The notes below the pieces were generated by a model. The model was not told where the DNA came from and did no database searches. It saw nothing but the letters and a program-made list of their open reading frames with translations. A stretch of 64,000 bases of DNA from Brucella rhizosphaerae (lineage in GTDB: Bacteria; Pseudomonadota; Alphaproteobacteria; Rhizobiales; Rhizobiaceae), in contig NZ_NNRK01000012.1 of assembly GCF_002252475.1 (NCBI RefSeq), positions 92,261 through 156,260 on the forward strand. Direction: 5' to 3'. The position numbers and the translations under genes are program-made. Below, piece after piece: positions 18,374-30,125 of this stretch (its first letter is position 1; every line of letters starts with the position of its first letter).

Positions 18374-19726
18374 ATCAGATGATATATTCTTTTCCCTTGC
18401 GCGACGCTGGCGCAAGACATCAGCCACAAATGTTCGCGACAAAGCATGATAGAGCGGCTCGTGCGAAATGAGCCGGGCGGTGCCATATCCGAGCATCGAC
18501 GCGCACATCAGCGGAATTACGTTGTTATGGTTACCTGTCATTTCCAGAATGATGACAAAGGCAGTCATGGGCGCTTGCACGACGCCTGCAAAATAGCCAG
18601 CCATGCCCAACACAGCAGCAAGACTGGCGCTGGTGCCGAGCAGCAGGCCTATCGTGCTGCCAAGTCCGGCGCCGACAGCCAGGGAAGGTGCAAATATCCC
18701 TCCGGGAATACCGGACACCATTGAGAGAAGGCCTGCAACGAACTTCTCTATGAAGTAGAAGGGTGGAAGTGACAGACCTTCCACTGCGCTGCGCGCCTGA
18801 TCATAACCGGTGCCAAAGGTTGCTCCGCCAGATGCAATGCCGATAATGGCAATTACCAGACCGCATATGCCTGCGATAATGACAGTGTCCCGAAGCGGTG
18901 CCTTCTGTACGCGTCGTCGTGCACGATTTGTCAGATTGAGTGCGAGCGCGCTGAATGCAGCGCCGAATGCGCCACCAATAACGCCGCATCCAATCACCAG
19001 AATCCAGTCCATGTGGGTTGCGACGGTTACAGTTGTCAGGCCGAAATAGTTATAGTTTCCCACCAGGCCGAGCGAGGCGAGACCTGCGAGGATAACCGCG
19101 GAGAGAACCAGACCATTGGTTCGTGCCGCATAGGCTCGCCCCATTTCTTCAATGGCGAAAACGATGCCTGCAAGCGGCGTATTGAAGGCTGCGGCGATAC
19201 CGGCCGCGGAGCCGGCAAGAATGAGTCCGCGCGCCTGTTCCATGCTGCCGATGCGTGCCGATAACAGCATGATCGACGCGCCGATTTGCACGGTGGGCCC
19301 TTCGCGTCCGATGGAGGCGCCAGAGAAAAGGCCAACGATTGTCAGAATGATCTTACCAAATGCGATCCTGAGCGAGAGCAGTATTGTCCGGTCTTCCGGG
19401 TTAGTCAGATGACGGGCGGCAATCGCCTGCGGGATGCCGCTGCCGCCTGAACCGGGGAAACAGGTGATTGCTATCCATGAGCACAGCATGAAGCCCAGTG
19501 GCGTGATAATGAGCGGCAACCAGGTCCGCCATGGGCTGGCAGAGCCGTTAGTCAATGTTTTGAACCAATCCTGCGCAATATCTGCGGCTTCGGCGAAGGC
19601 AACGCTGATAAGCCCGATTGCGATGGCGCCGCACCAGAAAACGAGGCGAGGCTTCCACAAACGTGGAGACATCCACATTGCCTGTGATCGGCGAATGAGT
19701 GGAACGCGTTGATATGATTTACGCAT
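18356..19726 (-). CDS. CLC family chloride channel / H+:Cl- antiporter
   Basis: A 456-residue CLC membrane protein. The three selectivity motifs are seen: GSGGSGIPQ, GREGPTVQIGA with the gating glutamate, and GGIFAPSLAVGAGLGS. About 10-12 membrane helices; no C-terminal CBS domains. The gating Glu is consistent with a proton-coupled exchanger rather than a passive channel. Bacterial relatives aid acid resistance or anion balance. The gene stands alone, and its stop lies inside the family 1 repeat copy E. Confidence 0.93.
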   Translation of the reverse strand: MRKSYQRVPLIRRSQAMWMSPRLWKPRLVFWCGAIAIGLISVAFAEAADIAQDWFKTLTNGSASPWRTWLPLIITPLGFMLCSWIAITCFPGSGGSGIPQAIAARHLTNPEDRTILLSLRIAFGKIILTIVGLFSGASIGREGPTVQIGASIMLLSARIGSMEQARGLILAGSAAGIAAAFNTPLAGIVFAIEEMGRAYAARTNGLVLSAVILAGLASLGLVGNYNYFGLTTVTVATHMDWILVIGCGVIGGAFGAAFSALALNLTNRARRRVQKAPLRDTVIIAGICGLVIAIIGIASGGATFGTGYDQARSAVEGLSLPPFYFIEKFVAGLLSMVSGIPGGIFAPSLAVGAGLGSTIGLLLGTSASLAAVLGMAGYFAGVVQAPMTAFVIILEMTGNHNNVIPLMCASMLGYGTARLISHEPLYHALSRTFVADVLRQRRAREKNISSDQSGSS

Positions 19727-19875
19727 TTTGCCCCCTTTGGGCTAATTACAGCAAATATGCCGGCGATTTATCACGAAAATCGTTATCAGTAACTGAAACT
19801 TGTCTGTAAAAGACTTTCCAAGCAGTCATAACCATGTTACCAGCCGGTGCCAATTCAACACGAAACCCAGTCTAG

Positions 19876-21438
<1,563 letters not shown>

Positions 21439-21463
21439 TATCTATCGAATATTATCTTAAATC

Positions 21464-21488
21464 AGGCGGCCTTCGGGCCGCCTTTTTA
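21464..21488 (+). terminator. Rho-independent terminator after guaB
   Basis: The stem AGGCGGCC / GGCCGCCT closes a TTCG tetraloop (21472-21475) and is followed by a run of five T. A textbook intrinsic terminator. It is also positioned between guaB and the convergent oxyR gene. Confidence 0.92.
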
Positions 21489-21504
21489 GTTTGCAAGTGA
21501 CGGC

Positions 21505-22434
21505 TTAGTTTACAAGTGACGGCAACTCATCGTCGTTGATGAGAAGATTGTTCGCGCTTTCCACTATGCATTCAGCAAGTGCCTGAAAGTCTTTGTGACG
21601 CTTGCTTTGTCTGCGCCAGAAGAGTGCGATTTCTCGTTTTGGCTGTTCCCCTTCAAAGGGAACGATGCGCATGTGATTACTGCGTGCTTCGGCACGAACG
21701 GCTATTTCCGGGATCAGCGTCAGTCCCATGCCGTGGCTCACCATTTGCAGCAGTGTTGTCATGCTGGTTGCGCCATATTTTACCAGTTGGCGCTGCGATG
21801 GCAGCGAACAAACAGCCAGTGCCTGATCGCGCATGCAGTGTCCTTCTTCCAACAGCAGCAAACGATCCAGCGCAACATTGTCCTGTGTCATGGGAGAAGA
21901 GAGGATGGTCTGGTCGTTGCTTGAGGTAGCGATCAGGAATCGGTCGTCAAAGAGCTTTTCATGCGCGAGACGATCATCCGCGATCGGAAGCGCTGCAACG
22001 ATGGCGTCGATTTCGCCGGCATTGAGTTCGTCGAGAAGCTTGGCCGTCACACTTTCGCGCAGTTGCAGACGGAATGATGGATGCCGCTCTCTGAGCAATG
22101 GAATGAGATGGGGCACCACATAAGGCGCGACTGTCGGAATAATCCCTAAGCGCAACTGGGTTTGCAGCAAGCCTTTGCTTTGCGCCGATATTTCCTCCAG
22201 CGCATGGAGTTCTTTGAGAATGGTTCTGACGCCGGGAAGCAGGTCGCGGCCAAGCTCCGTAATGATGACTTTACGTTGCGAGCGTTCAAATAGCGGCGCG
22301 CCAGCGACCGCTTCCATTTCTGCAATCTGTGCCGAGAGGGCGGGCTGTGAAATATGCGCGAGCTCTGCCGCTTTCCGAAAATGAAGCGTGCTGGCAAGCG
22401 CATCGAAGTAGCGCATTTGTCTGATCGTGAACAT
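21505..22434 (-). CDS. oxyR: LysR-type hydrogen peroxide sensor OxyR
   Basis: A 309-residue LysR regulator. The N-terminal winged helix (MFTIRQMRYFDALASTLHFRKAAELAHISQPALSAQI) is followed by a periplasmic-binding-like domain containing GHCMRDQALAVCS. Its cysteines, Cys200 and Cys209, align with the redox pair of E. coli OxyR (C199/C208), so a disulfide switch on peroxide is expected. It is divergent from katA, and the shared intergenic region has a good OxyR box next to its own start, implying autoregulation and katA control. Confidence 0.95.
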   Translation of the reverse strand: MFTIRQMRYFDALASTLHFRKAAELAHISQPALSAQIAEMEAVAGAPLFERSQRKVIITELGRDLLPGVRTILKELHALEEISAQSKGLLQTQLRLGIIPTVAPYVVPHLIPLLRERHPSFRLQLRESVTAKLLDELNAGEIDAIVAALPIADDRLAHEKLFDDRFLIATSSNDQTILSSPMTQDNVALDRLLLLEEGHCMRDQALAVCSLPSQRQLVKYGATSMTTLLQMVSHGMGLTLIPEIAVRAEARSNHMRIVPFEGEQPKREIALFWRRQSKRHKDFQALAECIVESANNLLINDDELPSLVN

Positions 22435-22472
22435 GATAGGAAAATCCTATCAATAATAACACAAAAAGCAAT
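22435..22472. promoter_or_regulatory. OxyR binding site (oxyR-katA intergenic)
   Basis: From 22436 the sequence reads ATAG-N7-CTAT-N7-AACA-N7-CAAT. This matches the four-part OxyR consensus ATAG-N7-CTAT-N7-ATAG-N7-CTAT, perfect in the first half and degenerate in the second. The first half is also the palindrome GATAGG-N5-CCTATC. It abuts the oxyR start codon, suiting repression of oxyR, and lies about 130-170 bp upstream of katA. Confidence 0.8.
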
Positions 22473-22604
22473 TGGAGATTATTATTGGAACAAGTCTAAA
22501 CTGCATTCGTTACCCAGCCAGGGCATGATGCAGCGAGGCTGTTTTGTGCCAGAAGCCAGGCTTGAATGCTGGATCGACCAATTTATTTTAGGAGGGAAAT
22601 TCCC

Positions 22605-24107
22605 ATGGCAGACCGTCCGATTATGACTACAAGCGCTGGTGCGCCAATCCCGGATAACCAGAATTCCCTGACCGCTGGTGAGCGCGGCCCTGTTTTGTTG
22701 CAGGACTATCAGCTGCTTGAGAAGCTGTCGCACCAGAACCGTGAGCGTATTCCTGAACGTGTTGTTCACGCCAAGGGTTGGGGTGCATTCGGCACGCTGA
22801 CAATTACTGGCGATATTTCCAAATACACCAGGGCCAAGGCTTTGCAGCCGGGTGCCAAGACCCCGATGCTGGCCCGCTTCTCGACTGTTGCCGGAGAGCA
22901 GGGCGCTGCCGATGCCGAACGCGATGTGCGCGGCTTTGCTCTGAAATTTTACACCGAAGAAGGCAACTGGGATCTGGTTGGCAACAACACACCCGTCTTC
23001 TTTGTTCGTGATCCGTTGAAGTTCCCGGATTTCATTCACACCCAGAAACGTCATCCGAAATCCAATCTGCGTTCCGCAACCGCTATGTGGGACTTCTGGT
23101 CGCTTTCGCCGGAAAGCCTGCATCAGGTAACGATCCTGATGTCGGATCGCGGCTTGCCGACGGATGTGCGCCACATCAATGGCTATGGATCGCATACCTA
23201 TTCGTTCTGGAACGATGCAGGCGAGCGTTATTGGGTCAAGTTCCACTTCAAGACCTTGCAAGGCCACAAGCACTGGACCAATGACGAAGCTGAGCGTGTG
23301 ATCGGCCGTACGCGCGAATCCACGCAGGAAGATCTGTTTACCTCCATCGACAAGGGCGAGTTCCCGAAGTGGAAGGTTCAGGTGCAGATCATGCCGGAAC
23401 TGGATGCCGATAAGACGCCTTATAACCCGTTCGATCTCACCAAGGTGTGGCCACATGCTGACTATCCGCCAATTGATATTGGCGTGATGGAACTCAATCG
23501 CAATGCGGAAAACTACTTCACCGAGATCGAAAACGCTGCATTCTCGCCATCAAACATCGTACCCGGCGTCAGCTATTCGCCTGACAAGATGCTACAGGCA
23601 CGGTTGTTCTCTTATGCCGATGCACACCGCCATCGCCTTGGTACACATTATGAGACCCTGCCGGTCAACCAGCCAAAATGCCCTGTGCATCACTACCATC
23701 GCGATGGTCAGATGAATGTTTTCGGCGGCATCGCAACCGGTAATCCGGACGCGTATTACGAGCCGAATTCATTCAATGGCCCCGTAGAGCAGCCATCAAC
23801 CAAAGAACCGCCACTGCGTATTACTGGCGAGGCTGATCGTTATAATCACCGTATTGGGAATGATGATTACTCGCAGCCGCGTGCTCTGTTCAATCTGTTC
23901 GACGATGGTGAGAAGCAGCGCCTGTTCTCGAATATTGCGGCAGCAATGGGTGGCGTTCCGGGCTTTATCGTTGAACGCCAGTTGGGCCATTTCAAGCTGA
24001 TCCATCCTGATTATGAAGCAGGTGTACGTGCGGCTTTGAAAAACGCGCATGGCTATGAAGCCAATACGATTGCTACGGAAGAAGAAGCAACCGCTGCGGC
24101 TGAGTAA
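22605..24107 (+). CDS. katA: Catalase (small-subunit, monofunctional heme)
   Basis: A 500-residue clade 3-type catalase that dismutates H2O2. Catalytic His55 ([16 protein letters not shown]), Asn128 (GNNTPVFF) and the proximal heme ligand Tyr337 ([15 protein letters not shown]) are present. It lacks the C-terminal flavodoxin-like domain of large catalases. The ATG at 22605 has a strong GGAGG 9 bases upstream. There is no signal peptide, though Brucella catalases are reported as periplasmic. Expression is predicted to be OxyR-controlled from the shared intergenic region. A terminator follows. Confidence 0.97.
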   Translation: MADRPIMTTSAGAPIPDNQNSLTAGERGPVLLQDYQLLEKLSHQNRERIPERVVHAKGWGAFGTLTITGDISKYTRAKALQPGAKTPMLARFSTVAGEQGAADAERDVRGFALKFYTEEGNWDLVGNNTPVFFVRDPLKFPDFIHTQKRHPKSNLRSATAMWDFWSLSPESLHQVTILMSDRGLPTDVRHINGYGSHTYSFWNDAGERYWVKFHFKTLQGHKHWTNDEAERVIGRTRESTQEDLFTSIDKGEFPKWKVQVQIMPELDADKTPYNPFDLTKVWPHADYPPIDIGVMELNRNAENYFTEIENAAFSPSNIVPGVSYSPDKMLQARLFSYADAHRHRLGTHYETLPVNQPKCPVHHYHRDGQMNVFGGIATGNPDAYYEPNSFNGPVEQPSTKEPPLRITGEADRYNHRIGNDDYSQPRALFNLFDDGEKQRLFSNIAAAMGGVPGFIVERQLGHFKLIHPDYEAGVRAALKNAHGYEANTIATEEEATAAAE

Positions 24108-24130
24108 ACCTGCAGTTTTGTGCTCAATCG

Positions 24131-24160
24131 AAAGCCGGAGGGGAACCTTCGGCTTTTTGT
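24131..24160 (+). terminator. Rho-independent terminator after katA
   Basis: AAAGCCGGAGG (24131-24141) pairs with CCTTCGGCTTT (24146-24156, with one mismatched pair), with a 4-base loop and a following T run, 24 bases after the katA stop. Confidence 0.87.
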
Positions 24161-24230
24161 TTTGAATTGTCGATTGCCTTTTCCCACCAAGGAAGGCTAT
24201 GCCCGACACTTAAGATGTGAAGGAGCGATA

Positions 24231-25520
24231 ATGCGGCTTGGCGGACGCCTTCAGGCGGCGATAGAGGTTTTGAACGATATTGAAGCGGGCAAGCGCCCGG
24301 CTTCCGATGCGCTTAAGGACTGGGGTGCATCGCACCGCTTTGCTGGTGCGGGCGATCGGGCCATTATCGGCAATATTGTTTATGATGCGCTTCGCCGTAA
24401 ACTATCCATCGCCTGGCGCATGGATGCGGATGATGCACGTGCATTGGCTCATGGCGCGCTGGTCTCTGAAGGCGGTATGGATTTCGCTGCGATTGATGCT
24501 GCGCTTGAAGGTGATAAGTTTGCCCCCGAGCCTCTGGAGGCACCGCGTCGCGAGGCCTGGTCCAGTCGTGATCTTTCTGCGGCTCCTGCCTTTGTAAAAG
24601 CCGATGTGCCCGAATGGTGCGTTCCTTCGTTTGAAGCGCTGTTTGGCGAGCGCTGGGTTGAAGAGGCCGCGGCTCTTGCCACACGTCCACCAGTTGATCT
24701 CAGAGTCAATCTGCTGAAAGCCACGCCGCAGGCAACTTTGGCGGCACTGGAAAAAGCAGGCGTTGCCAAGGCTCCGCTCCTCGATCAGGCTTTGCGTATG
24801 CCGCCGATTGAAGCACTTGGCCGTCATCCCAATGTGCAGAACGATCAGGCGTTTCTTGATGGCTGGTTCGAGGTGCAGGATCTGGGATCACAGCTTGCAG
24901 CCCTGTATGCAGGTGCGAAACCAGGCGAACAAGTGCTGGATTATTGCGCCGGTGCAGGTGGCAAGACGCTGGCTCTCGCTGCAGCAATGAAGAATAGCGG
25001 ACAGGTTCATGCCTATGATGCTGAACGTGCGCGTCTTTCGCCAATGCATGACAGATTGCAGAGAGCGGGCGTCCGCAACACACAGATTCATGGCAATCTC
25101 GATGCACTCGCTCCGCTTATCAAGCGTATGGACCTTGTGCTGACCGATGCACCGTGCACGGGCTCAGGCACATGGCGGCGCAGGCCGGACGCAAAATGGC
25201 GTCTCAATGATCAGCAGCTCGAACGTCGGGTGCAGGACCAGCAGGAAGTGTTGGAAGCTGCCAAACATTATGTGAAGCCGGGCGGTCGATTGGTTTATGT
25301 AACCTGTTCGCTTTTTGATGAAGAGAACACGCAGCAGGTTGAGCGTTTTCTTGCTCAGAACGGCGATTATTCGGAAGTCGCCCCGGCGGAACTCTGGAAT
25401 AAGGCTGTTCCAGAAGCGGGGATGATTGCACCAGTGTATCCGGCTCGCGGTAGCGTATTTTCCCCATTGTCAACGGGTACAGATGGGTTTTATGTGAGTG
25501 TTTTACAAAAGCACAGCTGA
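24231..25520 (+). CDS. RsmB-like RNA (cytosine-C5) methyltransferase
   Basis: About 429 residues. An N-terminal NusB-like helical segment is followed by a Rossmann SAM-binding domain: DYCAGAGGKTLALAAAM, VHAYDAE, then the two cysteines of the m5C mechanism in DAPCTGSGTW (about 308) and VTCSLFDEEN (about 359). The family methylates C5 of cytosine in rRNA (C967 of 16S for RsmB) or tRNA. Start at ATG 24231 with AAGGAG upstream. A thioesterase gene starts 14 bases after the stop, so this begins an operon reading toward guaA. Confidence 0.9.
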   Translation: MRLGGRLQAAIEVLNDIEAGKRPASDALKDWGASHRFAGAGDRAIIGNIVYDALRRKLSIAWRMDADDARALAHGALVSEGGMDFAAIDAALEGDKFAPEPLEAPRREAWSSRDLSAAPAFVKADVPEWCVPSFEALFGERWVEEAAALATRPPVDLRVNLLKATPQATLAALEKAGVAKAPLLDQALRMPPIEALGRHPNVQNDQAFLDGWFEVQDLGSQLAALYAGAKPGEQVLDYCAGAGGKTLALAAAMKNSGQVHAYDAERARLSPMHDRLQRAGVRNTQIHGNLDALAPLIKRMDLVLTDAPCTGSGTWRRRPDAKWRLNDQQLERRVQDQQEVLEAAKHYVKPGGRLVYVTCSLFDEENTQQVERFLAQNGDYSEVAPAELWNKAVPEAGMIAPVYPARGSVFSPLSTGTDGFYVSVLQKHS

Positions 25521-25534
25521 GCTCGGGGAATTTT

Positions 25535-25990
25535 ATGCCAGCGCACAGAGTAGCCGAGCCAGATTTTAAGGAACGCGTCGAGGAGAGTTTTGGCCGTCAG
25601 GCCGCTATGAAGTTGATCGGAGCCGAGCTCACGCGCTGTGAGCCAGGCATCGTTGAAGTTGAGATGCCGTTTCGCGATGAGTTGACGCAGCAGCACGGTA
25701 TTCTTCATGCAGGTATAATTTCCGCGGCATTGGACTCTGCCTGCGGGTATGCAGCCCTCAGTCTTATGCCGACTGATGCTGCAGTGCTTACAATTGAGTT
25801 CAAGGTCAATCTGCTAGCCCCCGGTAGAGGTGACCGTTTTCTGTTCCGTGGTGAAGTTACCAAGCCCGGACGGACGATTATGGTCAGTGATGGACAAGCT
25901 TTCGCTGTGACGGACACGGAAGTGCGTCTTATTGCGACCATGACAGGCACAATGATGGTTGTTCAGGATCGTAAGGGGCTACAGGGATGA
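25535..25990 (+). CDS. PaaI-type hotdog-fold thioesterase
   Basis: A 151-residue single-domain hotdog protein. The central helix segment QQHGILHAGIISAALDSACGYAALSL carries the HGG/HAG-type and Asp features of PaaI acyl-CoA thioesterases, and the beta strands VLTIEFKVNLLAPGRGDRFLFRGEV follow. It probably hydrolyses small aromatic or medium-chain acyl-CoA as a tetramer; substrate unknown. Its stop overlaps the next ATG by 4 bases (ATGA), so it is cotranslated with the nucleosidase. That pairing may be only a housekeeping operon arrangement. Confidence 0.88.
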   Translation: MPAHRVAEPDFKERVEESFGRQAAMKLIGAELTRCEPGIVEVEMPFRDELTQQHGILHAGIISAALDSACGYAALSLMPTDAAVLTIEFKVNLLAPGRGDRFLFRGEVTKPGRTIMVSDGQAFAVTDTEVRLIATMTGTMMVVQDRKGLQG

Positions 25991-26637
25991 TCAAAACCAT
26001 TGCAGGAAAACGTCTTCTTTATGTCATGGCGACAGAAGCGGAATATGGTCCGTATCTGAGTTCGCTTTTTTTGCCGCTAATGATTGGCGTTGGTCCGGTC
26101 GAGGCTGCAATCAATCTGACGCGGGTTCTCACCGTCTTTGAACAGCAGGGCGAGTTGCCCGACCTGATCGTCTCGCTCGGTTCTGCCGGATCAGCGTCAC
26201 TTCCACAAACTGACATCTATCAGGTTTCATCAGTCGCTTATCGCGATATGGATGCTTCACCGCTGGGTTTTGAAAAAGGCCGCACGCCATTTCTGGACTT
26301 GCCGAAGACTGTCGACTTGCCTTGTCTCGTGCCGGGTCTTCCGAGAGCGACCCTTTCAACGGGTGCGAATATCGTTTCCGGCACGGCCTATCAATCAATT
26401 GAAACCGACATGGTGGATATGGAGACATTCGCGTGTTTGCGTGCGTGTCAGGCATATGGCATCGCCCTGATTGGTCTGCGTGGCATTTCCGATGGGGTGC
26501 GTGAATTGCAGCATGTGGGCGACTGGACCGAGTATCTTCACGTGATCGACGAGAAGCTCGCAACTGCGGCCGAAGAGCTGGAAGCAGCTATTTTTGATGG
26601 CGCACTGACACTTCCTGACAATGATATGTCAGTATAG
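25987..26637 (+). CDS. 5'-methylthioadenosine / S-adenosylhomocysteine nucleosidase-like protein
   Basis: A 216-residue purine nucleosidase family (PNP_UDP_1) protein. Visible are LPLMIGVGPVEAAINLTRVL, the phase LIVSLGSAGSASLPQTDIYQVSSVAYRDMDASPLGF, the substrate-site DMETFACLRAC (Met-Glu) and IGLRGISDG (the catalytic Asp of the SDG segment). MTA/SAH nucleosidases cleave adenine from the by-products of SAM metabolism. It is somewhat shorter than E. coli MtnN (232). Coupled to the thioesterase; guaA starts about 80 bases downstream, so purine salvage and synthesis may be cotranscribed. Confidence 0.85.
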   Translation: MIKTIAGKRLLYVMATEAEYGPYLSSLFLPLMIGVGPVEAAINLTRVLTVFEQQGELPDLIVSLGSAGSASLPQTDIYQVSSVAYRDMDASPLGFEKGRTPFLDLPKTVDLPCLVPGLPRATLSTGANIVSGTAYQSIETDMVDMETFACLRACQAYGIALIGLRGISDGVRELQHVGDWTEYLHVIDEKLATAAEELEAAIFDGALTLPDNDMSV

Positions 26638-26716
26638 GCCAAGTTTCTCTGTTTCATTGTTGAAACGTGGCACTTCGTCCATTGCATTTTGGCTGCTTTT
26701 TATCTAGATGCTCCGC

Positions 26717-28279
26717 ATGAGCACCACGGCACATCCTGACACTATCCTTATCGTCGACTTTGGCAGCCAAGTCACGCAGCTGATTGCACGCCGCGTACGC
26801 GAAGCCGGAGTTTATTCCGAAATCGTTCCGTTCCAGTCTGCGGAAGATGCCTATAAGCGCATCAACCCGAAGGCTGTGATCCTGTCGGGTAGTCCACACT
26901 CGACAACGGACATCGGCAGCCCGCGCGCGCCGCAGGCAATTTTCGAGGCGGGCATCCCTGTTCTCGGCATTTGCTATGGCGAGCAGACCATGTGCGCCCA
27001 GCTGGGCGGCAAGGTCGAAAGCGGTCACGACCGCGAGTTCGGTCGCGCCTTCCTTGAAGTTCAGGAAGACAGCGCGCTGTTTGCTGGCATATGGGCGAAG
27101 GGTACGCGTCATCAGGTCTGGATGAGCCATGGCGACCGCGTTACAGCGCTTCCAGAAGGCTTCAAGGTTATTGGCACATCGCCAAATGCACCTTATGCAG
27201 CGATTTCCGATGAAAAGCGCAAGTACTTCGCAGTGCAGTTCCACCCGGAAGTGGTGCACACGCCAGATGGCGCAAAGCTGCTTCAGAATTTCGTTCATAA
27301 TATCGTCGGTATCAAGCCTGACTGGACCATGTCTGCCTATCGCGAACAGGCTGTCGATGCCATTCGCAAGCAGGTTGGTAAGGGCAAAGTCATCTGCGCG
27401 CTCTCGGGTGGCGTTGACTCTTCCGTTGCAGCGCTTCTGATCCATGAAGCAGTTGGCGATCAGCTTACCTGTATTCTCGTTGACCATGGTTTGATGCGCA
27501 AGAACGAGGCTGCCGATGTGGTGGCCATGTTCAAGGAACATTATAATCTGCCGCTGATCCTCGTGAACGCGCAGGACCGTTTCATTGGCGCTCTCGAAGG
27601 CGAAAGTGATCCGGAAAAGAAGCGTAAGACCATTGGCCGTTTGTTCATCGAAGTGTTCGAAGAAGAAGCCGCTAAACTTGGTGGTGCAGACTTCCTTGCA
27701 CAGGGCACTTTGTATCCGGATGTTATCGAAAGCGTTTCGTTTACGGGCGGTCCTTCGGTCACGATCAAGTCGCACCACAATGTCGGTGGGTTGCCAGAGC
27801 GCATGAACATGCAGCTGGTCGAGCCGCTGCGTGAGCTCTTCAAGGATGAAGTGCGTGTGCTGGGCAAGGAGCTTGGTCTTCCTGACAGCTTTATTGGGCG
27901 TCATCCGTTCCCTGGTCCGGGTCTTGCGATCCGCTGCCCGGGCGGTATCACGCGTGAAAAGCTTGAAATCCTGCGTGAAGCCGATGCGGTCTATCTCGAT
28001 GAGATCCGTAAGGCTGGTCTTTACGACGCTATCTGGCAGGCTTTTGCCGTTCTGCTTCCGGTTCAGACCGTTGGCGTTATGGGCGATGGTCGTACCTACG
28101 AATTCGTTTGTGCGCTGCGTGCAGTGACTTCGGTCGATGGTATGACGGCTGACTTCTATCATTACGACATGAACTTCCTTGGCAATGCTGCTACTCGCAT
28201 CATTAATGAAGTGCGCGGCATCAACCGCGTGGTTTATGATGTGACCTCGAAGCCTCCGGGCACGATCGAGTGGGAATGA
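26717..28279 (+). CDS. guaA: GMP synthase (glutamine-hydrolysing)
   Basis: A 520-residue enzyme making GMP from XMP, ATP and glutamine. The class I amidotransferase domain has GICYGEQ (Cys about 86) and the His/Glu pair in QFHPEVVHT. The ATP pyrophosphatase domain shows [12 protein letters not shown]. The C-terminal dimerisation domain ends in PPGTIEWE. The ATG at 26717 (MSTTAHPD) is preferred over the ATG at 26708. It completes the guaB-guaA route although the two are 5 kb apart. A strong terminator follows at 28361. Confidence 0.98.
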   Translation: MSTTAHPDTILIVDFGSQVTQLIARRVREAGVYSEIVPFQSAEDAYKRINPKAVILSGSPHSTTDIGSPRAPQAIFEAGIPVLGICYGEQTMCAQLGGKVESGHDREFGRAFLEVQEDSALFAGIWAKGTRHQVWMSHGDRVTALPEGFKVIGTSPNAPYAAISDEKRKYFAVQFHPEVVHTPDGAKLLQNFVHNIVGIKPDWTMSAYREQAVDAIRKQVGKGKVICALSGGVDSSVAALLIHEAVGDQLTCILVDHGLMRKNEAADVVAMFKEHYNLPLILVNAQDRFIGALEGESDPEKKRKTIGRLFIEVFEEEAAKLGGADFLAQGTLYPDVIESVSFTGGPSVTIKSHHNVGGLPERMNMQLVEPLRELFKDEVRVLGKELGLPDSFIGRHPFPGPGLAIRCPGGITREKLEILREADAVYLDEIRKAGLYDAIWQAFAVLLPVQTVGVMGDGRTYEFVCALRAVTSVDGMTADFYHYDMNFLGNAATRIINEVRGINRVVYDVTSKPPGTIEWE

Positions 28280-28360
28280 TCGAAATCAATCGGTGGGCAT
28301 AAATCGTGGTTACGGTCACGGCTGACGATTCTTGCCGATACTGATCTTCGCTGTTTCGGA

Positions 28361-28401
28361 AAATACCGTCATGAGAAAGAGACTCATGACGGTATTTTTT
28401 T
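28361..28401 (+). terminator. Rho-independent terminator after guaA
   Basis: AAATACCGTCATGAG (28361-28375) and its exact complement (28383-28397) form a 15-bp stem with a 7-base loop, followed by T residues to 28401. It is 80 bases beyond the guaA stop. Confidence 0.9.
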
Positions 28402-28631
28402 GACCTCAAGTTTTTGAGAATGTGCGCCTTGGGTCGCTGCAGCAATATTCCATTTGCCGTAGGGCTTCGGCGCGAAAGCATGTAAGAACTTATTGCCGTG
28501 TCGTTGCTCATGGTTGCGCACAGTCTGCTGTCCTGCCTGCTGGTCATCCGTGTTCAACCGGATCGGATAGTGCCCTTTCAATTAAAGGAAGCGCAACCTC
28601 AGCGCATTGAAGTTATCGAAGCAGTTCATTG
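28402..28631. other. Gene-free gap between guaA terminator and tauR
   Basis: With the guaA trailer this is about 350 bp without a gene. I see no credible ORF, RNA gene or repeat of the two families here, and no clear terminator for the leftward tauR gene. Confidence 0.5.
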
Positions 28632-30113
28632 TCATCTGGTGCCTCGGTGAGCATCAATCGCAGCTTTAACACGAGCAACCCCTACAGAAATATTGCTGCT
28701 TGGTATGGAAGAATAACCCATGCGAAAGAAGCGACACGGCGCTTCATTCCGCGGGAAGAAGGGCGAGCCGGATTCGATGAGCACCCCTTCTTGCCGCAAC
28801 TCTCGCACCAGACGATCCGCGTCCAGTCCATCGGGTCCTTCCATCCAGAACGAAGTTCCGCCGAATGATGACGATCCTGCCACGACAAGGCCTTGCTTCT
28901 TCAGGTTCTCGGCCATTAACACATGCCGTTTGTGATACTCGGTGCGCATACGATGCAGCACGGCGTCGTAATGGCCAAGGGCAAGGAAGTAGGCAGCAGT
29001 ACGTTGGAGATGACCCGGAGGATGACGCAGCATCAGCGAGCGGAGCGCTCGCGCCTGACGAATGAAGGGTGCAGGTGCAACGAGGTAGCCAAGACGCAAG
29101 CCGGGAAACAGTGATTTAGAGAAACTGCCTATATAGAGCACCCGGCCTGCCGTATCGAAGGATTTGAGTGCCGGGGAAGGTGGTGCAAGAAAGCTGATCT
29201 CGAATTCGTAGTCGTCTTCAACGATAACGAAATCCTTTTCGGTAGCAGCGTGAAGTAGCTTCATACGGCGGTCGATCGGCATTGTTGCGCCTGTCGGCGA
29301 ATGATGACTGGGTGTAACGAAAACAGCGTCTGTTCCAGTTGGCAGACTATCGGGCGGCAGGCCCTCGACATCGACATCAATGGTCGTAACGTTTGCACCG
29401 CTTAATAAAAGTGACGCACTGATGTCGGGATGACATGGATTTTCGCAGACTGCAGTGGTGCCGTTTCCAAGGATCAGCCGCGTGACAATCCAAAGTGCAT
29501 TCTGTGCACCGACGGTCACGAGGATCTCATCCGGGTTGGCATGGATACCGCGTCGGGGCAGGGTGCGTGAGCAGATATAGTTGACAAGCTGCACATCGTC
29601 GGCGGCCGCGAAATCGCTTGCCATCGAAATAAAGTCCTCGCGCGCCAACGCGCGCCGATTGCAATCGCGCCAGGCGTTAAGATCGAAGAGTGTCGGATCC
29701 ATCTGGCCATAAAGAAACGGATATGGATAGCGTCTCCAGTCCAGCGGTTTTTCCACCTGACGTACGACGCTGAAATCCAGTGCAATCTTTCGGGACCAGT
29801 CTACTTCCGAAGTTCCAGAGGGTGCTTGATCTGTTGCAAGTGCTCGGCCTGGTGGGTTGCTTGCGATGCGATAAGAGCTGCGGTCAACCGCTTCCATATA
29901 TCCTTGAGAAACCAGTTCCTGATAGGCAAGTGTGACCGTTATGCGGGAAATGTTCAGATAGACAGCAAGACGACGTGTGGAGGGTAGTTGGGCACCGGGT
30001 TGAATGCGGCCCGCGAGTACAGCCGAGACAACTGTTTCCCGCAGCTGGGCCTGAAGACCCAAACCACTTTCGTGGTCAATGAAGAAGATCGTTTCAGAGA
30101 CATGGGTTTGCAC
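28632..30113 (-). CDS. tauR: MocR/GntR-type regulator with aminotransferase-like domain, TauR
   Basis: A 493-residue MocR-family regulator. The N-terminal GntR winged helix (RIQPGAQLPSTRRLAVYLNISRITVTLAYQELVSQGYMEA) is followed by a fold-type I aminotransferase-like domain. The PLP-lysine segment is YIGSFSKSLFPGLRLGYLV, and VTPSHHSPTGATMP and EDDYEFE are also present. It is divergent from tauA. Characterised TauR proteins are taurine-dependent activators that bind direct repeats, and CTGGAY repeats lie in the shared intergenic region. The name rests on this context; on sequence alone PdxR would be the alternative. Confidence 0.88.
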   Translation of the reverse strand: MQTHVSETIFFIDHESGLGLQAQLRETVVSAVLAGRIQPGAQLPSTRRLAVYLNISRITVTLAYQELVSQGYMEAVDRSSYRIASNPPGRALATDQAPSGTSEVDWSRKIALDFSVVRQVEKPLDWRRYPYPFLYGQMDPTLFDLNAWRDCNRRALAREDFISMASDFAAADDVQLVNYICSRTLPRRGIHANPDEILVTVGAQNALWIVTRLILGNGTTAVCENPCHPDISASLLLSGANVTTIDVDVEGLPPDSLPTGTDAVFVTPSHHSPTGATMPIDRRMKLLHAATEKDFVIVEDDYEFEISFLAPPSPALKSFDTAGRVLYIGSFSKSLFPGLRLGYLVAPAPFIRQARALRSLMLRHPPGHLQRTAAYFLALGHYDAVLHRMRTEYHKRHVLMAENLKKQGLVVAGSSSFGGTSFWMEGPDGLDADRLVRELRQEGVLIESGSPFFPRNEAPCRFFRMGYSSIPSSNISVGVARVKAAIDAHRGTR

Positions 30114-30125
30114 GGGCCATCCTTG

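Noticed and set aside
22482..23456. 324-codon minus-strand frame opposite katA
   Set aside because: Overlaps the katA start and ribosome site; no family pattern.
26654..28162. 502-codon open frame on the minus strand opposite guaA
   Set aside because: Shadow of the clearly conserved guaA frame; its residues match no protein pattern and it spans the guaA promoter.
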